DNA from: Guptibacillus hwajinpoensis
Lineage (GTDB): Bacteria; Bacillota; Bacilli; Bacillales; Guptibacillaceae
Assembly: GCF_005144865.1 (NCBI RefSeq)
Contig: NZ_SWFM01000001.1
Coordinates: forward strand, 682,001 to 746,000
Length of the DNA: 64,000 bases
Direction: 5' to 3'
The stretch's first letter is position 1, and every line of letters begins with the position of its first letter. The notes under the pieces were generated by a model. The model was not told the origin of the DNA and searched no databases. It worked only from the letters and a program-made list of their open reading frames with translations. Both the position numbers and the translations under genes were made by a program. Below, one piece after another: positions 46,058 to 55,201 of the stretch.

Positions 46058-46148
46058 AGAAAAATCCCCTCCATAGTAGACAGCTTAATGTGCTTTCTTT
46101 TCTCTGTCTACTATGTGGGGATCATATCATCTCCAGGGGGATGTCTCC

Positions 46149-47387
46149 TTACTTCACAAATTTCTTGAATACTAGTGTAGCGTTGTGACCACCGAAGCCT
46201 AGTGAATTATTCATCACTGCATTCACTTCAGCTTTACGCGATTTGTTTGGAACATAATCAAGATCACAGTCCGGATCAGCTGTTTCATAGTTGATCGTTG
46301 GAGGCAGAATGCCTTCCTCAAGTACTTTCGCACAGAAGACACCTTCAACAGCTCCTGCAGCACCAAGTAAATGACCAGTCATTGATTTTGTTGAGCTCAC
46401 TGCTAACTTATAAGCATGCTCACCAAATACTGATTTAATTGCAGCCGTTTCGAATTTATCGTTATAATCCGTGCTTGTCCCATGCGCGTTAATATACCCA
46501 ATGTCAGATGGAGTGAGGCCTGCATCATCAATTGCTTGCTTCATTGCACGAGCGCCGCCTTCACCTTCTGGAGCAGGTGCTGTAACGTGATATGCATCTC
46601 CAGTAGAACCGTATCCTACAATTTCTCCATAGATTTTTGCTCCACGCTTTTCAGCAGATTCAAGGCTTTCAATTACCAGAATTCCAGCGCCTTCACCAAT
46701 GACAAACCCATCGCGGTTTGCATCGAATGGGCGGCTAGCTGTAGCTGGATCTGGATTAGTCGATAGAGCTTTCATCGAACCGAATCCAGCAACGCTCATA
46801 CTTGTAATAGGCGCTTCTGACCCACCTGTAATCATAACGTCAGCATCACCACGCTGAATGACTTTAAAGGAATCTCCGATGGAATTTGTACCGGATGCGC
46901 ACGCAGTCACAGTACAAGAGTTAATTCCTTTTGCACCAAGCATAATCGATACTTGTCCTGAAGCCATATCAGGGATCATCATTGGAACAAAGAAAGGACT
47001 AACTCTTCTTGCTCCTTTATCAATAAATGTACGGAATTGAGATTCATATGTTTCCATTCCTCCAATTCCAGAACCAATCCAAACGCCGACTCTTTCTGCA
47101 TTCTCTTCTGTAATTTTAAGGCCTGCGTCTTCTACAGCCATTTGAGAAGCTGCGACTGCAAATTGCGTAAAGCGATCCATTTTACGAACTTCTTTACGAT
47201 CCATATATTGCTCTGGATTAAATTCGAGCGCTTCTCCTGAAACCTTTGCAGCAAATTGCTCTTTATCTAGTCTTGTTAATGGGTTAATCCCAGAAACACC
47301 ATTTACAATATTTGTCCACGTTTCTGATACGGAATTTCCGAGCGGGGAAACCGTCCCCAGCCCTGTAATAACGACTCTTCTTTTCAT
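46149..47387 (-). CDS. fabF: 3-oxoacyl-[acyl-carrier-protein] synthase II, FabF
   Basis: 412 aa. Condensing enzyme of fatty acid elongation. The Cys-His-His triad is visible: [24 protein letters not shown] and [14 protein letters not shown]. The Gly-rich end [15 protein letters not shown] is typical. GGAG lies before the ATG. It follows fabH by 38 bases on the same strand and should share its FapR-controlled promoter. The IS element ends 13 bases after its stop, so the native terminator may have been displaced. Confidence 0.97.
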   Translation of the reverse strand: MKRRVVITGLGTVSPLGNSVSETWTNIVNGVSGINPLTRLDKEQFAAKVSGEALEFNPEQYMDRKEVRKMDRFTQFAVAASQMAVEDAGLKITEENAERVGVWIGSGIGGMETYESQFRTFIDKGARRVSPFFVPMMIPDMASGQVSIMLGAKGINSCTVTACASGTNSIGDSFKVIQRGDADVMITGGSEAPITSMSVAGFGSMKALSTNPDPATASRPFDANRDGFVIGEGAGILVIESLESAEKRGAKIYGEIVGYGSTGDAYHVTAPAPEGEGGARAMKQAIDDAGLTPSDIGYINAHGTSTDYNDKFETAAIKSVFGEHAYKLAVSSTKSMTGHLLGAAGAVEGVFCAKVLEEGILPPTINYETADPDCDLDYVPNKSRKAEVNAVMNNSLGFGGHNATLVFKKFVK

Positions 47388-47425
47388 TACAACCAGCTCT
47401 CCTTTTCGAAACTAGATCCTATTTC

Positions 47426-48364
47426 TTAACGTCCAATTTTAAGGGCAACTGCTCCCCATGTTAAACCGCCACCAAAACCAACAAGCACAACCACATCATC
47501 TTCTTTAACACGACCTTCTTCCATTGCTTCTGAGAGTGCAATTGGAATCGTAGATGAAGATGTATTTCCATATTTCTTAACTGTTGTTGCCATTTTTTCA
47601 ATTGGTAACTCAAGACGTTGTCTTGAAGCTTCCATGATTCGAATATTCGCTTGGTGTGGGATAAGGAAATCTACGTCTTCCTTCGTTAAGCCTGCTTTAT
47701 CAATTACATTAATAGCAGACTGCCCCATTTGTCTTACAGCGAATTTAAATACTTCTCTACCGTTCATTTCCATGAATCCTTGTGGTTCCTGGTATAGGTG
47801 TTTGGAGCCGGATCCGTCTGAACCAAGCTCAAAGGATAGAATTCCTCTTCCTTCTGTTACGGGACCAACGACAGCTGCTCCTGCTCCATCACCGAATAAC
47901 ACTGCTGTATTTCGATCTTCCCAGTTAGTGATTTTCGAAAGCTTCTCTACACCAACGACAAGAATGTTTTTATAAGTATCATTATTAATAAACTGACCTG
48001 CTGTAATCATTCCATACATAAACCCTGCACAGGCAGCACTAACATCCATTGCCGCTGCATTTGTTGCACCAAGCTTTTCTTGAAGCAAGCAACCAACAGA
48101 TGGAAATGGATAGTCTGGTGTTACAGTCGCGACGAGAATAAGATCAAGATCTTCTGCTTTTATATTAGCATTTTCCAAGGCATTCTTTGAAGCTAAATAA
48201 GCCATATCAGATGTATTCATATCATCATCTGCAATTCGACGTTCTTCAATACCTGTTCTAGTGCGAATCCATTCATCCGATGTATCAACCATTTTCTCTA
48301 AATCTTTATTCGTTAATACGCGTTCTGGGACATAATGGCCAACACCTAGTAAACCTGCGTTCAT
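47426..48364 (-). CDS. fabH: 3-oxoacyl-[acyl-carrier-protein] synthase III, FabH (FabHA)
   Basis: 312 aa. Starts fatty acid synthesis by condensing acyl-CoA with malonyl-ACP. Triad: [13 protein letters not shown] (Cys), [13 protein letters not shown] (His) and [13 protein letters not shown] (Asn). Best match by eye is B. subtilis FabHA, also upstream of fabF. The start is ATG 48364 ([14 protein letters not shown]), with AAGGGG nine bases upstream; an ATG one codon earlier is possible. The promoter carries a FapR operator. Confidence 0.96.
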   Translation of the reverse strand: MNAGLLGVGHYVPERVLTNKDLEKMVDTSDEWIRTRTGIEERRIADDDMNTSDMAYLASKNALENANIKAEDLDLILVATVTPDYPFPSVGCLLQEKLGATNAAAMDVSAACAGFMYGMITAGQFINNDTYKNILVVGVEKLSKITNWEDRNTAVLFGDGAGAAVVGPVTEGRGILSFELGSDGSGSKHLYQEPQGFMEMNGREVFKFAVRQMGQSAINVIDKAGLTKEDVDFLIPHQANIRIMEASRQRLELPIEKMATTVKKYGNTSSSTIPIALSEAMEEGRVKEDDVVVLVGFGGGLTWGAVALKIGR

Positions 48365-48411
48365 CATGAATTTCCCCTTTATGGAATATTTTCTATCTTA
48401 AAACCAATCTT

Positions 48412-48456
48412 TAGTATCTGGTACTAATTTTAATCCAAGTTATATTGTTTGTCTAC
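48412..48456 (-). promoter_or_regulatory. FapR operator and promoter of fabH-fabF
   Basis: TTAGTATCTGGTACTAA at 48412-48428 is a 17-bp inverted repeat of the FapR type. On the minus strand TAGACA (48456-48451), a 17-base spacer and TAAAAT (48433-48428) form a sigma-A promoter whose -10 overlaps the operator by one base, so FapR binding would block open-complex formation or escape. Confidence 0.85.
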
Positions 48457-48498
48457 CTTTCAAACTCAAGGTGACCCACACCATACGATCTTTTAATT

Positions 48499-48507
48499 CA
48501 TAAACTA
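48499..48507 (+). promoter_or_regulatory. candidate sigma-K -10 element of the yppG-like gene
   Basis: CATAAACTA, an exact CATANNNTA match 37 bases before the ATG. No AC at the ideal -35 distance. Confidence 0.4.
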
Positions 48508-48543
48508 GATGTAAATTAACAAACGATAAAGGAGGATCTATGG

Positions 48544-48888
48544 ATGTATCCGTACAATCAACAGCCGACCTACTACTATCAACAGCCCAGTTATCCACCT
48601 AACTACCACAATTATAACCCTTATCAACAATATCCATATCAACAGCACCCGCAGCAACCATACTACTACCAACAACCATACCATCAGCATCCCTACCACC
48701 AGCAACCTTACAATCACTATCAAGGGTACCCGGGTGGTCCACCGTTTTTGAACCAATTCAAAAAACAAAACGGCAATTATGATATGCCTAAAATGATGAA
48801 TTCTGCTAATCAAATGATGAATACGGTTAAACAGGTTGGTCCTATGGTGAAGCAGATGGGCTCTTTGCTTAATTTATTTATTAAATAG
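48544..48888 (+). CDS. YppG-like spore coat protein
   Basis: 114 aa. The first 66 residues are Tyr/Gln/Pro/His-rich (QQPYYYQQPYHQHPYHQQPY type), followed by FLNQFKKQNGNYDMPKMMNS and a C-terminal amphipathic helix (VKQVGPMVKQMGSLLNLF). This two-part plan is that of the YppG family of spore coat proteins. The second of two nearby ATGs (48544) is in frame, with GGAGG eleven bases upstream. A sigma-K-type -10 precedes it and a terminator follows. It lies in the divergent region upstream of fabH. Confidence 0.78.
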   Translation: MYPYNQQPTYYYQQPSYPPNYHNYNPYQQYPYQQHPQQPYYYQQPYHQHPYHQQPYNHYQGYPGGPPFLNQFKKQNGNYDMPKMMNSANQMMNTVKQVGPMVKQMGSLLNLFIK

Positions 48889-48890
48889 AT

Positions 48891-48916
48891 AAAAAGACGT
48901 GAGACCACGTCTTTTT
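48891..48916. terminator. terminator after the yppG-like gene
   Basis: An 11-bp stem (48891-48901 with 48906-48916) and a four-base loop with A5/T5 flanks; it also serves the convergent small gene. Confidence 0.85.
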
Positions 48917-48919
48917 ATC

Positions 48920-49064
48920 TTAATCAGAAGGAAATAACATGCTACCGGCACTAATAAACAATAAAATTCCGGATATTACAATTAAGCTTAAACTCCCAAT
49001 TAGTATCCCGATTAACAGGCCACCAAGTGGGATAAACCAAATCCAGAATAGTTTAGGGGCCATA
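48920..49064 (-). pseudogene. small membrane protein gene with an apparent frameshift
   Basis: ATG 49064 has AAGGAG eight bases upstream and opens MAPKLFWIWFIPLGG. In the given sequence a GGG run (49022-49020) sends the frame into a hydrophilic tail and an early stop. Removing one G continues LLIGILIGSLSLIVISGILL and ends at the TAA at 48922-48920, giving a 47-aa protein with two hydrophobic segments. The hydrophobic continuity suggests a one-base insertion or sequencing error. Confidence 0.45.
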
Positions 49065-49075
49065 TATTTCTCTCC

Positions 49076-49252
49076 TTATTCCTGTGCGTCCTGCTTTCCA
49101 AGCTCATAAGCATCTTCCATTGCTTTAAGAAACAGCTGTAAAAGCGGCTGCATCTTCTCAAGATCAAGTTCGATCTCCTGCTCGCCGAGAGATTGTTTTG
49201 CTTCAGGTAAATACTTCATTGCAATTTGCATAAACTTCATGTTCTGTTCCAT
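49076..49252 (-). CDS. comZ: competence regulator ComZ
   Basis: 58 aa from ATG 49252 with GGAG eight bases upstream; the GTG at 49261 overlaps that site. MKFMQIAMKYLPEAKQSL and LFLKAMEDAYELGKQDA match B. subtilis ComZ, a repressor of comG expression that follows med. Here no med gene precedes it. It sits 12 bases before the small membrane gene. Position beside fabH is conserved. Confidence 0.88.
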   Translation of the reverse strand: MEQNMKFMQIAMKYLPEAKQSLGEQEIELDLEKMQPLLQLFLKAMEDAYELGKQDAQE

Positions 49253-49296
49253 CTCACTCACTCCTATTACACATTCGCCTTTTTGGCTCTCTTCTA

Positions 49297-49851
49297 TTAT
49301 AACGACAAATAGGGTGTATTGAAATGCTCCCAGTCTTCACGTTGACCAGAAACCATTTTTAATACCATCCCTGCCTGTCCTCTATGATATGCCTCATGAT
49401 CAATTAGGTGGCTAATAACCCATTCCGGGGAATAGGAATGCCGCTCTCCATTCACGATAACTTCGGGTCCTGGTTTACGGTACTCAACATCAGAAAGACG
49501 GTTAAAGTAGTCTCTAATCAAGTCTCTCGCTTCAGCAAGTCTTGCTAGAAACCAGGAAAGCTCTTTGTCATCTGGAGCAGATATGATTTGCTTTTCCTGA
49601 AAAAAGAAGTTCTTCTTTTCTTCTTCCGTTACACTTTCTCCCATTAGAGCATTCTTGACCCACCATAACTCTATTTGGGCGATATGAAGCAGATAAGCTC
49701 CTACAGTAGGGAAACTGGAATATCCATAGTGAAGCTCCTGAAACTCAACACCGCTTACCATCGAAAGGAGCTTTTCCCTCGTTTCTTTAAGAGCCTGAAG
49801 TCCATGCGAGGAGTCATGTACATCATAGTTGCCAAGCGTCTTTTCCATCAT
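49297..49851 (-). CDS. DinB-family protein
   Basis: 184 aa four-helix bundle. VGAYLLHIAQIELWW gives the first metal-binding His, and HLIDHEAYHRGQAGMVL the H-x3-H pair, as in DinB/YfiT metal-dependent proteins (possible thiol transferases). Start near 49851 (MMEKTLGNYDVHDSS) with GGAAGG upstream; the exact ATG is uncertain by one codon. Five bases after the epimerase-like gene ends... it lies downstream of that gene on the same strand, so the two may be one unit. Substrate unknown. Confidence 0.8.
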   Translation of the reverse strand: MMEKTLGNYDVHDSSHGLQALKETREKLLSMVSGVEFQELHYGYSSFPTVGAYLLHIAQIELWWVKNALMGESVTEEEKKNFFFQEKQIISAPDDKELSWFLARLAEARDLIRDYFNRLSDVEYRKPGPEVIVNGERHSYSPEWVISHLIDHEAYHRGQAGMVLKMVSGQREDWEHFNTPYLSL

Positions 49852-49880
49852 AAACAATCTTCCCTTCCGTTTCATTCAGA

Positions 49881-50783
49881 TCATCCCAGATAAATGGCAG
49901 GATCGATTAACCTCATCTTCTCCACGTGGTCTCGTTGCCGCTCAAGACCTTTATGAATGGGAGTAAGATTAGTAAAACTAAGCTTGCTGACACAATCCTT
50001 GTTTGAGATTGCACATCGTAGATTTTTCTTTCGATCCAGCTGCTCACCTATACACCATTCGACCCCGTTCTGCCATTCTCCTTCTCTACCGCTCGATAGA
50101 TTAATCGTTTCAAATCCTTCTTTTCTCATAGCTGTTTGATACATTGCCTGACAAACGTCTTCAACATACAATGAATCAAAATGATATTTTTCCCCTTCAG
50201 CTTCATAAGCTCTCATCAGCGTCTCATTGATGAAAAAGTCTTGAAACACGCAATTAACCGGCTGCCAGGGGCCATAGACAAGGGGCACACGTATCGTTTT
50301 AACAGTTGTATTTCGATTGGTCGTTGAAAGTATGGCTTCTTCTTCGGCTTTAACCCTACCATCACTAGTAACAGGGTTGATTGGCGTTCTTTCCGTTATA
50401 CTTCCGTACCGTTTTCCAAAAACTTCGATACTAGATAAGTAAACAAGAACTTTCCCTTCACACACTTCCAACACTTTCTTTATATTCGAGATGCCTTCCT
50501 GAATCATCAGGGAGGCACGCTTTTGTCCGTATGGTGAGGCTAAATGAAAGACTGTGTCACACCCTTCGACTTCAGTTTCTAATGAAGCATCCTGCAAAAG
50601 ACTGTCAACTTGCTTATAATTGCTATTCCTTAAAAAGGACATCTCTTTCAGCTTATACTCGGATGTTCTAGCTGGATCAACACGCCCATCGATCGCAACC
50701 ACTTTAATACCTTGATTTAGAAGCAACTCCGTTAAGTGAAACCCAATAAATCCTAGCGCACCAGTTATCATAACCTTCTTCAT
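49881..50783 (-). CDS. NAD-dependent epimerase/dehydratase
   Basis: 300 aa extended SDR. MKKVMITGALGFIGFHLTEL has the GxxGxxG Rossmann motif. VFHLASPYGQ and YLSSIEVFGKRYGSITE follow, with SSIEVFGKRYG in the region where the YxxxK active site is expected, but the classical Y-x3-K is not intact (TVKTIRVPLVYGPWQ comes next). The substrate is unknown. It lies where B. subtilis has yjaV, near comZ. GGTGGGGG precedes the ATG. Divergent from the FAD oxidoreductase. Confidence 0.8.
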   Translation of the reverse strand: MKKVMITGALGFIGFHLTELLLNQGIKVVAIDGRVDPARTSEYKLKEMSFLRNSNYKQVDSLLQDASLETEVEGCDTVFHLASPYGQKRASLMIQEGISNIKKVLEVCEGKVLVYLSSIEVFGKRYGSITERTPINPVTSDGRVKAEEEAILSTTNRNTTVKTIRVPLVYGPWQPVNCVFQDFFINETLMRAYEAEGEKYHFDSLYVEDVCQAMYQTAMRKEGFETINLSSGREGEWQNGVEWCIGEQLDRKKNLRCAISNKDCVSKLSFTNLTPIHKGLERQRDHVEKMRLIDPAIYLG

Positions 50784-50864
50784 TTATACCCCCACCTCGA
50801 ATACTTTCTCTTCTGCCAGATCATTCTAATAGATGACTATTACTTAACGGAAGGAAACATTCAT

Positions 50865-52052
50865 ATGGAACTTCATCAGGGAAACCTTTATTGGCCATCG
50901 ACTGTGACAGATCCTCCATCATTTCCGGCTCTAACTTCTTCCATTAATTGTGACGTTCTGATTATTGGTGGCGGTATGTCTGGAACAATTATGGCTAGGG
51001 TACTTGCAGACTATGATATTAATACGGTGTTAATTGAGAAAAATCAAATTGGAACAGGCAGTACGTCAGCGAATACTGGTCTTCTTCAATTCTCTAACGA
51101 TGCAATGCTTGTCGATTTAATCGCTCGGTTTGGGAAAGAAAAAGCAGTTTACTTCTATAAACTATGCTTAAAAGCAATTGATGAACTTGATAAGTACAAC
51201 GCATATTTATCAGGGCCTACCGACTTCAGACGAGCTGAAAGCCTTTATTACGCTAGTAACGATCACGAACATAAAAAATTAAAGAATGAATTTGATGCAT
51301 TAATACAATATGGCTTCCATGCTGACTATCTGGACAAACACGCAATTAGAAGCCTATATGACTTCGAAGCCCCAGGAGGCATTTACACAAAAGCAGAAGC
51401 TGAAGTAAATCCATACAAATTCTCGCTTGAACTAGCTAAAGATTCCGATCGTTTAGGTGTCCAAATTTATGAAAATACCGAAATTCTTTCTCACCAATTT
51501 ACGAAAGATGGATTATTTTTCGAAACGGAAAAAGGTGACATTCAAGCAAAAAAGGTTATTTATGCAACAGGGTATGGCACCCAAGAATTTGCAAAAACAA
51601 AGGGCGCTCTACTTGAGCGCACCTTTACAATCGCAACAGAACCAATCGATCAATTTATTGGATGGCATAACCGTTCACTTATATGGGAAACGGCACGCCC
51701 GTATCATTATTTAAGAGCAACACGAGATAATCGTATCTTAATAGGTGGATTAGACGATAAATTAACGAAAGAGCATGACCTAGAAACCAAAGGGCAACAG
51801 CTGTTACATAAACTGAAGACACTCTTTCCCCATTTAACGCCATCCATTGCGTTCGAATGGAGTGCGGTATTTGGTTCCACCAAAGATGGTCTCCCATTTA
51901 TTGGCGAGCACCCTAAATATAAGGATGTTTATTTTATGCTTGGATATGGTGGTAACGGCACGGTATATAGTATGCTAGGAGCTGAAATCCTGAAAGATCT
52001 CATTCTTTATGGCTATCATCCTGCAATGGATATTACGCGACTTGGTCGATAG
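50865..52052 (+). CDS. FAD-dependent oxidoreductase (DAO / DadA-like)
   Basis: 395 aa. DVLIIGGGMSGTIMARVLAD is the N-terminal FAD dinucleotide motif and TVLIEKNQIGTGSTSANTGL the adjoining segment of the D-amino-acid-oxidase superfamily. Later parts include KVIYATGYGTQEFA, YHYLRATRDNRILIGGLDD and DGLPFIGEHPKYKDVYFMLGYGGNG (C-terminal FAD contact). It probably oxidises an amine or amino acid. No signal peptide. GGAAGG lies ten bases before the ATG. Convergent with the next gene, two bases apart. Confidence 0.85.
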   Translation: MELHQGNLYWPSTVTDPPSFPALTSSINCDVLIIGGGMSGTIMARVLADYDINTVLIEKNQIGTGSTSANTGLLQFSNDAMLVDLIARFGKEKAVYFYKLCLKAIDELDKYNAYLSGPTDFRRAESLYYASNDHEHKKLKNEFDALIQYGFHADYLDKHAIRSLYDFEAPGGIYTKAEAEVNPYKFSLELAKDSDRLGVQIYENTEILSHQFTKDGLFFETEKGDIQAKKVIYATGYGTQEFAKTKGALLERTFTIATEPIDQFIGWHNRSLIWETARPYHYLRATRDNRILIGGLDDKLTKEHDLETKGQQLLHKLKTLFPHLTPSIAFEWSAVFGSTKDGLPFIGEHPKYKDVYFMLGYGGNGTVYSMLGAEILKDLILYGYHPAMDITRLGR

Positions 52053-52053
52053 C

Positions 52054-52779
52054 CTATAGGTCGCTCTCATGAAGTTGGAAAAATCGAATCATTTTCTTTC
52101 CTAATGATTGATAGCTGTCACTTAATAAAGCAAGCTCAATTGGACAATTAATTTCCTCTTGAAGACGTTCATAACGTCTTATTTGTTCTAAAGAATATGG
52201 GCTTTTGATTGAATGGTGCCATACTTTAATAGGCGAATTCGCTACTTGTATTTCCTTTTTATCCAATTCATCTATAACACTTTCACTCTCGATCTCATAA
52301 GCTTTTGCAATTTCTCGAACTAACCTTTTATAGAAGAGACGATTTTGCTGCTCTTGAAGAACAAGATTTTTTACATCAAAACATGGGTTTAGCCATGCAG
52401 CAGACCTTACCTGACTCGTCTTGTTTTTGAGAAATGCATTTGCAGCAAGAACCCCCATTCCTTCTGCAAGGATATGAATTCTAGGGTTCAAAATCTCTTG
52501 TTTATGCACAAGATTATAAATACGCTCGGTTAGTTTAGCTGCTTTTAGTGATCCCCAATGCCTTCCATATAAGTTACTTGTATAAATCGTGTATCCAGCT
52601 TCAAGAAGTTCAACAATCATCCCTGACCTTGTGTGATTTTGTAGCCAGAAACTTGTTTCAGAATCTACAAAGTGGGTTAATCCACCAATGATGAAGACGC
52701 CAAACCCGTTAGGCCGTTCAGGGACAAGAACGATCGTCCACTCCCCGTCTAATTGATAGGCTCGTTTACGAATACACAT
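52054..52779 (-). CDS. alpha/beta-hydrolase-like protein lacking the GxSxG serine
   Basis: 241 aa. VFIIGGLTHFVD, YTIYTSNLYGRHWGSL and HILAEGMGVLAANAFL follow the alpha/beta-hydrolase order. The nucleophile elbow reads AEGMG, without the Ser, so ordinary esterase chemistry is doubtful. B. subtilis YjaU occupies the equivalent place and has similar length, so this may be its orthologue. AGGGGAG precedes the ATG closely. Function unknown. Confidence 0.7.
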   Translation of the reverse strand: MCIRKRAYQLDGEWTIVLVPERPNGFGVFIIGGLTHFVDSETSFWLQNHTRSGMIVELLEAGYTIYTSNLYGRHWGSLKAAKLTERIYNLVHKQEILNPRIHILAEGMGVLAANAFLKNKTSQVRSAAWLNPCFDVKNLVLQEQQNRLFYKRLVREIAKAYEIESESVIDELDKKEIQVANSPIKVWHHSIKSPYSLEQIRRYERLQEEINCPIELALLSDSYQSLGKKMIRFFQLHESDL

Positions 52780-53079
52780 ACTCTCCCCTCGCCCTTTTAT
52801 CGCGTTCTGTATAAACTATGCAAGTTGCATATGGAAGAAAGGGTGAAGTGCCCATTTCAAGGGAATTTCATGGCACGATCCTTTACAAATGTCGAACAGC
52901 CCCCTTCTATGACAATATGCTACTTACCTCATTAATATGATGATTTACTTGTAGCCCTTAAATGACTTAGTCGAGTGGGACTTCTATTTTATCGTTTGAA
53001 TATTGAATTCATAGATGCCGTTTTCCACAGTTTTATGGTATGATACCGTTAGAATACGTTTACAAATGAGGTGAATTTA
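52780..53079. other. 300-bp intergenic region
   Basis: Divergent promoter region between the hydrolase-like gene and yjzD. A TATGAT box at about 53036-53041 could be the yjzD -10. I see no frame with a ribosome site and no strong hairpin. Confidence 0.4.
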
Positions 53080-53259
53080 GTGCGTTATCTTTGGGCTATT
53101 ATTTGGGGCTTTCTACTAAGCAATATGATTTTCTATGTACTTGCTTCTATGCAAGGCGGTCATTACCACTTTGCTTCCGCATCTCTTTTCGGAATCATCC
53201 TATCTGCAGCAGCAATGTTTCTTGGAGAAAGTCTTATCTCTGATCCAGCTGAACAATAG
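53080..53259 (+). CDS. yjzD: YjzD-like membrane protein (DUF2929)
   Basis: 59 aa from GTG 53080 (RYLWAIIWGFLLSNM), with GAGG eight bases upstream; GTG 53071 overlaps that site. Two membrane helices (about 4-22 and 32-50). Size, start and position next to yjzC match B. subtilis YjzD. Function unknown. A strong terminator follows. Confidence 0.75.
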   Translation: MRYLWAIIWGFLLSNMIFYVLASMQGGHYHFASASLFGIILSAAAMFLGESLISDPAEQ

Positions 53260-53260
53260 A

Positions 53261-53295
53261 AACAAGCGCCTTCGATTGAGGGCGCTTGTTTTTTT
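53261..53295 (+). terminator. terminator of yjzD
   Basis: A 10-bp perfect stem (53261-53270 with 53281-53290) and T7. Confidence 0.87.
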
Positions 53296-53308
53296 GTTTG
53301 ACCTTATT

Positions 53309-53497
53309 TTAGTGATGAGGCTTAGGCTTACGTGACCATTTACGGTTCTGATTCGAACACTGTGGAAATTCCTCTCCTGCTCGAAGTTCGATCTGCTGAG
53401 GATCCTTGACCATTGAATTGGTTTCACCGATTTCTATATATACACCATTATTAGGTGCTTTCTGCCCTGGTGTGTACTGACGATTTTCTCCGCCCAT
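53309..53497 (-). CDS. yjzC: YjzC-like small protein
   Basis: 62 aa. MGGENRQYTPGQKAPNNGVY and EIGETNSMVKDPQQIELRAG match the B. subtilis YjzC pattern (a beta-rich, YjzC-like domain of unknown role). GGAGG lies seven bases before the ATG. Convergent with yjzD, as in B. subtilis. Confidence 0.85.
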   Translation of the reverse strand: MGGENRQYTPGQKAPNNGVYIEIGETNSMVKDPQQIELRAGEEFPQCSNQNRKWSRKPKPHH

Positions 53498-53668
53498 TCG
53501 TCTGCCTCCTTCCTCTCTTCTACTTCGCCCCCTTTATCAGCATTCATCATCGAATACTGTTTTATGTAAACAGCACTGGAAATTTGTCTTTACAAAATTG
53601 GAAGCATTGGTGTTTAATGGTTACATGTGTCAATTTACTTTGCATCTATTATTGGAGGAACAATCATT

Positions 53669-54463
53669 ATGGAACTGCTTGAATTACTAAAGTTCGCTTT
53701 TCTCGGGCTACTTCAAGGATTTACAGAACCAATCCCGATTTCATCAAGTGGCCACCTTGTCATCGCACAAAAGTTATTCAACTTAGATATTGAGGGGTTA
53801 AGTTTTGAGATTCTCATGAACTTCGCTTCACTACTCGCTGTCTTACTTGTTTACCGTAACGATCTCATTCGCCTCACTGCAAACGGGGTTAATTATATCG
53901 TTTCTAGAGATGAGAGCTCCAAAAGTGATTTTATGTTCATCGTCTATCTCGTTATTGCGACGATCCCTGCTGCAGTGCTCGGCCTTACATTTGAAGACTT
54001 CATTGGCGATAACTTAAAAGGACTTAAAATTGTAGGAGCGACCTTAATTATTACAGGTATCGCACTATGGTTAATCCGTAACCTTAGAGGCTCAAAAGGT
54101 GATTCGGAACTTAATCTAAGAGATGCCATTATTGTAGGTCTAGCTCAGGCTGTTGCATTAATTCCAGGAATTAGCCGTTCTGGTGCAACAATCGTTGCTG
54201 CAATGGGAATTGGTATGAAGCAAGAAACGGCTCTTCGCTTTTCATTCCTACTCTTTATTCCAGTTAGTGTTGGAACAATGGTTTTTGGTATCAGCGACCT
54301 CCAGTTTGGTGACCTACTCATACCTTATATAGTTGCCTTCCTTTTGTCCTTAATGGCTTCTTATTTTTCTTTAAAATGGTTTATGAATATTATGGCACGC
54401 GGTAATTTAATTTATTTTGCGATCTACTGCTTTATCGTAGGTGCACTTATTCTCATTTTCTAA
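53669..54463 (+). CDS. uppP: undecaprenyl-diphosphatase UppP (BacA)
   Basis: 264 aa membrane protein with eight helices. [20 protein letters not shown] contains the conserved E and the Ser-rich catalytic loop, and [20 protein letters not shown] the second repeat with the PGxSRSGxT motif. It recycles undecaprenyl pyrophosphate to the monophosphate for wall synthesis and gives bacitracin resistance. ATG 53669 has GGAGG ten bases upstream; the frame to 53627 is unsupported. Followed by a terminator shared with moaD. Confidence 0.94.
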   Translation: MELLELLKFAFLGLLQGFTEPIPISSSGHLVIAQKLFNLDIEGLSFEILMNFASLLAVLLVYRNDLIRLTANGVNYIVSRDESSKSDFMFIVYLVIATIPAAVLGLTFEDFIGDNLKGLKIVGATLIITGIALWLIRNLRGSKGDSELNLRDAIIVGLAQAVALIPGISRSGATIVAAMGIGMKQETALRFSFLLFIPVSVGTMVFGISDLQFGDLLIPYIVAFLLSLMASYFSLKWFMNIMARGNLIYFAIYCFIVGALILIF

Positions 54464-54476
54464 TTGAATATAAATC

Positions 54477-54505
54477 AAAAAAACACCCGTTATGGGTGTT
54501 TTTTT
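54477..54505. terminator. bidirectional terminator between uppP and moaD
   Basis: A 12-bp A/T-flanked stem (54477-54488 with 54494-54505) with a five-base loop. Confidence 0.88.
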
Positions 54506-54509
54506 GATC

Positions 54510-54743
54510 TTATCCTCCACTAACAGGTGGAATAAATGCAACGATATCATTGTCTTCTACAATTCGGTCATCCTCCGCGTACTCTTCATTAATAGCCGTC
54601 ATTGTATTTTGAAGGGAAAGCTTGGGGTATTCTTCCATCAATTTTGTTTTAAGATCTGATATTTTCATTTGAGACTCATTTCGTTTTAGCTTGTCTTCTC
54701 CGATTAGTTCTTGTTGTCCTGCAAAAAAAAGCACCGTAATCAT
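54510..54743 (-). CDS. moaD: molybdopterin synthase sulfur carrier subunit MoaD
   Basis: 77 aa ubiquitin-like protein ending PPVSGG; the terminal Gly is thiocarboxylated and donates sulfur to precursor Z. MITVLFFAGQQELIGEDKL is the typical beginning. Its start overlaps the moaE stop by four bases. Last gene of the moeA-mobB-moaE-moaD run. Confidence 0.94.
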   Translation of the reverse strand: MITVLFFAGQQELIGEDKLKRNESQMKISDLKTKLMEEYPKLSLQNTMTAINEEYAEDDRIVEDNDIVAFIPPVSGG

Positions 54744-55201
54744 TTGCTATCCTCCTCAGGTTTACCGTTTGGGTAAGCCGTTTTTTCAAGCTGATCGCCA
54801 ATCCACTCTTGACCGTTGACCCAGTATTCTTTTTTCCATATTGGTACTATTTGTTTAATCCGTTCAATGGCATAACGACTTGCTTCATAACTTTCTGCAC
54901 GGTGTGGAGAAGCCACGGCAATAACCACTGCTATATCACTAATAGCTAATTTGCCTATTCGATGGACAATGGAGGATTGCACACCCGGCCACTTCTCGCT
55001 TATTTCATGACCAATTCGCTTTAGCTGTTTCTCTGCCATGGAAGGATACGCTTCATATTGGAGGGACACCGTTTGCTTCCCTTTCGTAAATTCTCGTACA
55101 GTTCCTATAAATGTATTAATCGCTCCTGCTTCCGGATGTATAACGCTGTTAATCACAGCATTCACATCAATTTCATCTGCTGTAATCTTATAGATCTCCA
55201 T
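54740..55201 (-). CDS. moaE: molybdopterin synthase catalytic subunit MoaE
   Basis: 153 aa. FIGTVREFTKGKQTVSLQYEAY, then VVIAVASPHRAESYEASRYA and IWKKEYWVNGQEWIGD, with the catalytic Lys pair in the WKKE segment. Works with MoaD to make molybdopterin. It overlaps mobB by 14 bases and moaD by four, so the genes are tightly coupled. Confidence 0.95.
   Translation of the reverse strand: MEIYKITADEIDVNAVINSVIHPEAGAINTFIGTVREFTKGKQTVSLQYEAYPSMAEKQLKRIGHEISEKWPGVQSSIVHRIGKLAISDIAVVIAVASPHRAESYEASRYAIERIKQIVPIWKKEYWVNGQEWIGDQLEKTAYPNGKPEEDSK

Larger units (their letters stand above)
44826..46135 (-). mobile_element. IS3-family insertion sequence (IS150-like), about 1.31 kb
   Basis: Two transposase frames in IS3 order (orfA then orfB, minus strand) lie between imperfect terminal inverted repeats: left TGTCTTGAAGTGACCCCCGT and, as reverse complement at the right, TGGAGATGATATGATCCCCA; both continue into AGTAGAC. 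Ends are TG...CA as usual for IS3. CCCCC and GGGGG border the ends, so the repeats may be a few bases longer. orfB is frameshifted, so the copy is probably immobile on its own. Confidence 0.85.

Noticed and set aside
48538..48813. Antisense hydrophobic frame opposite the yppG-like gene
   Set aside because: It is the mirror of the Tyr/Gln/Pro repeat codons and has no ribosome site.
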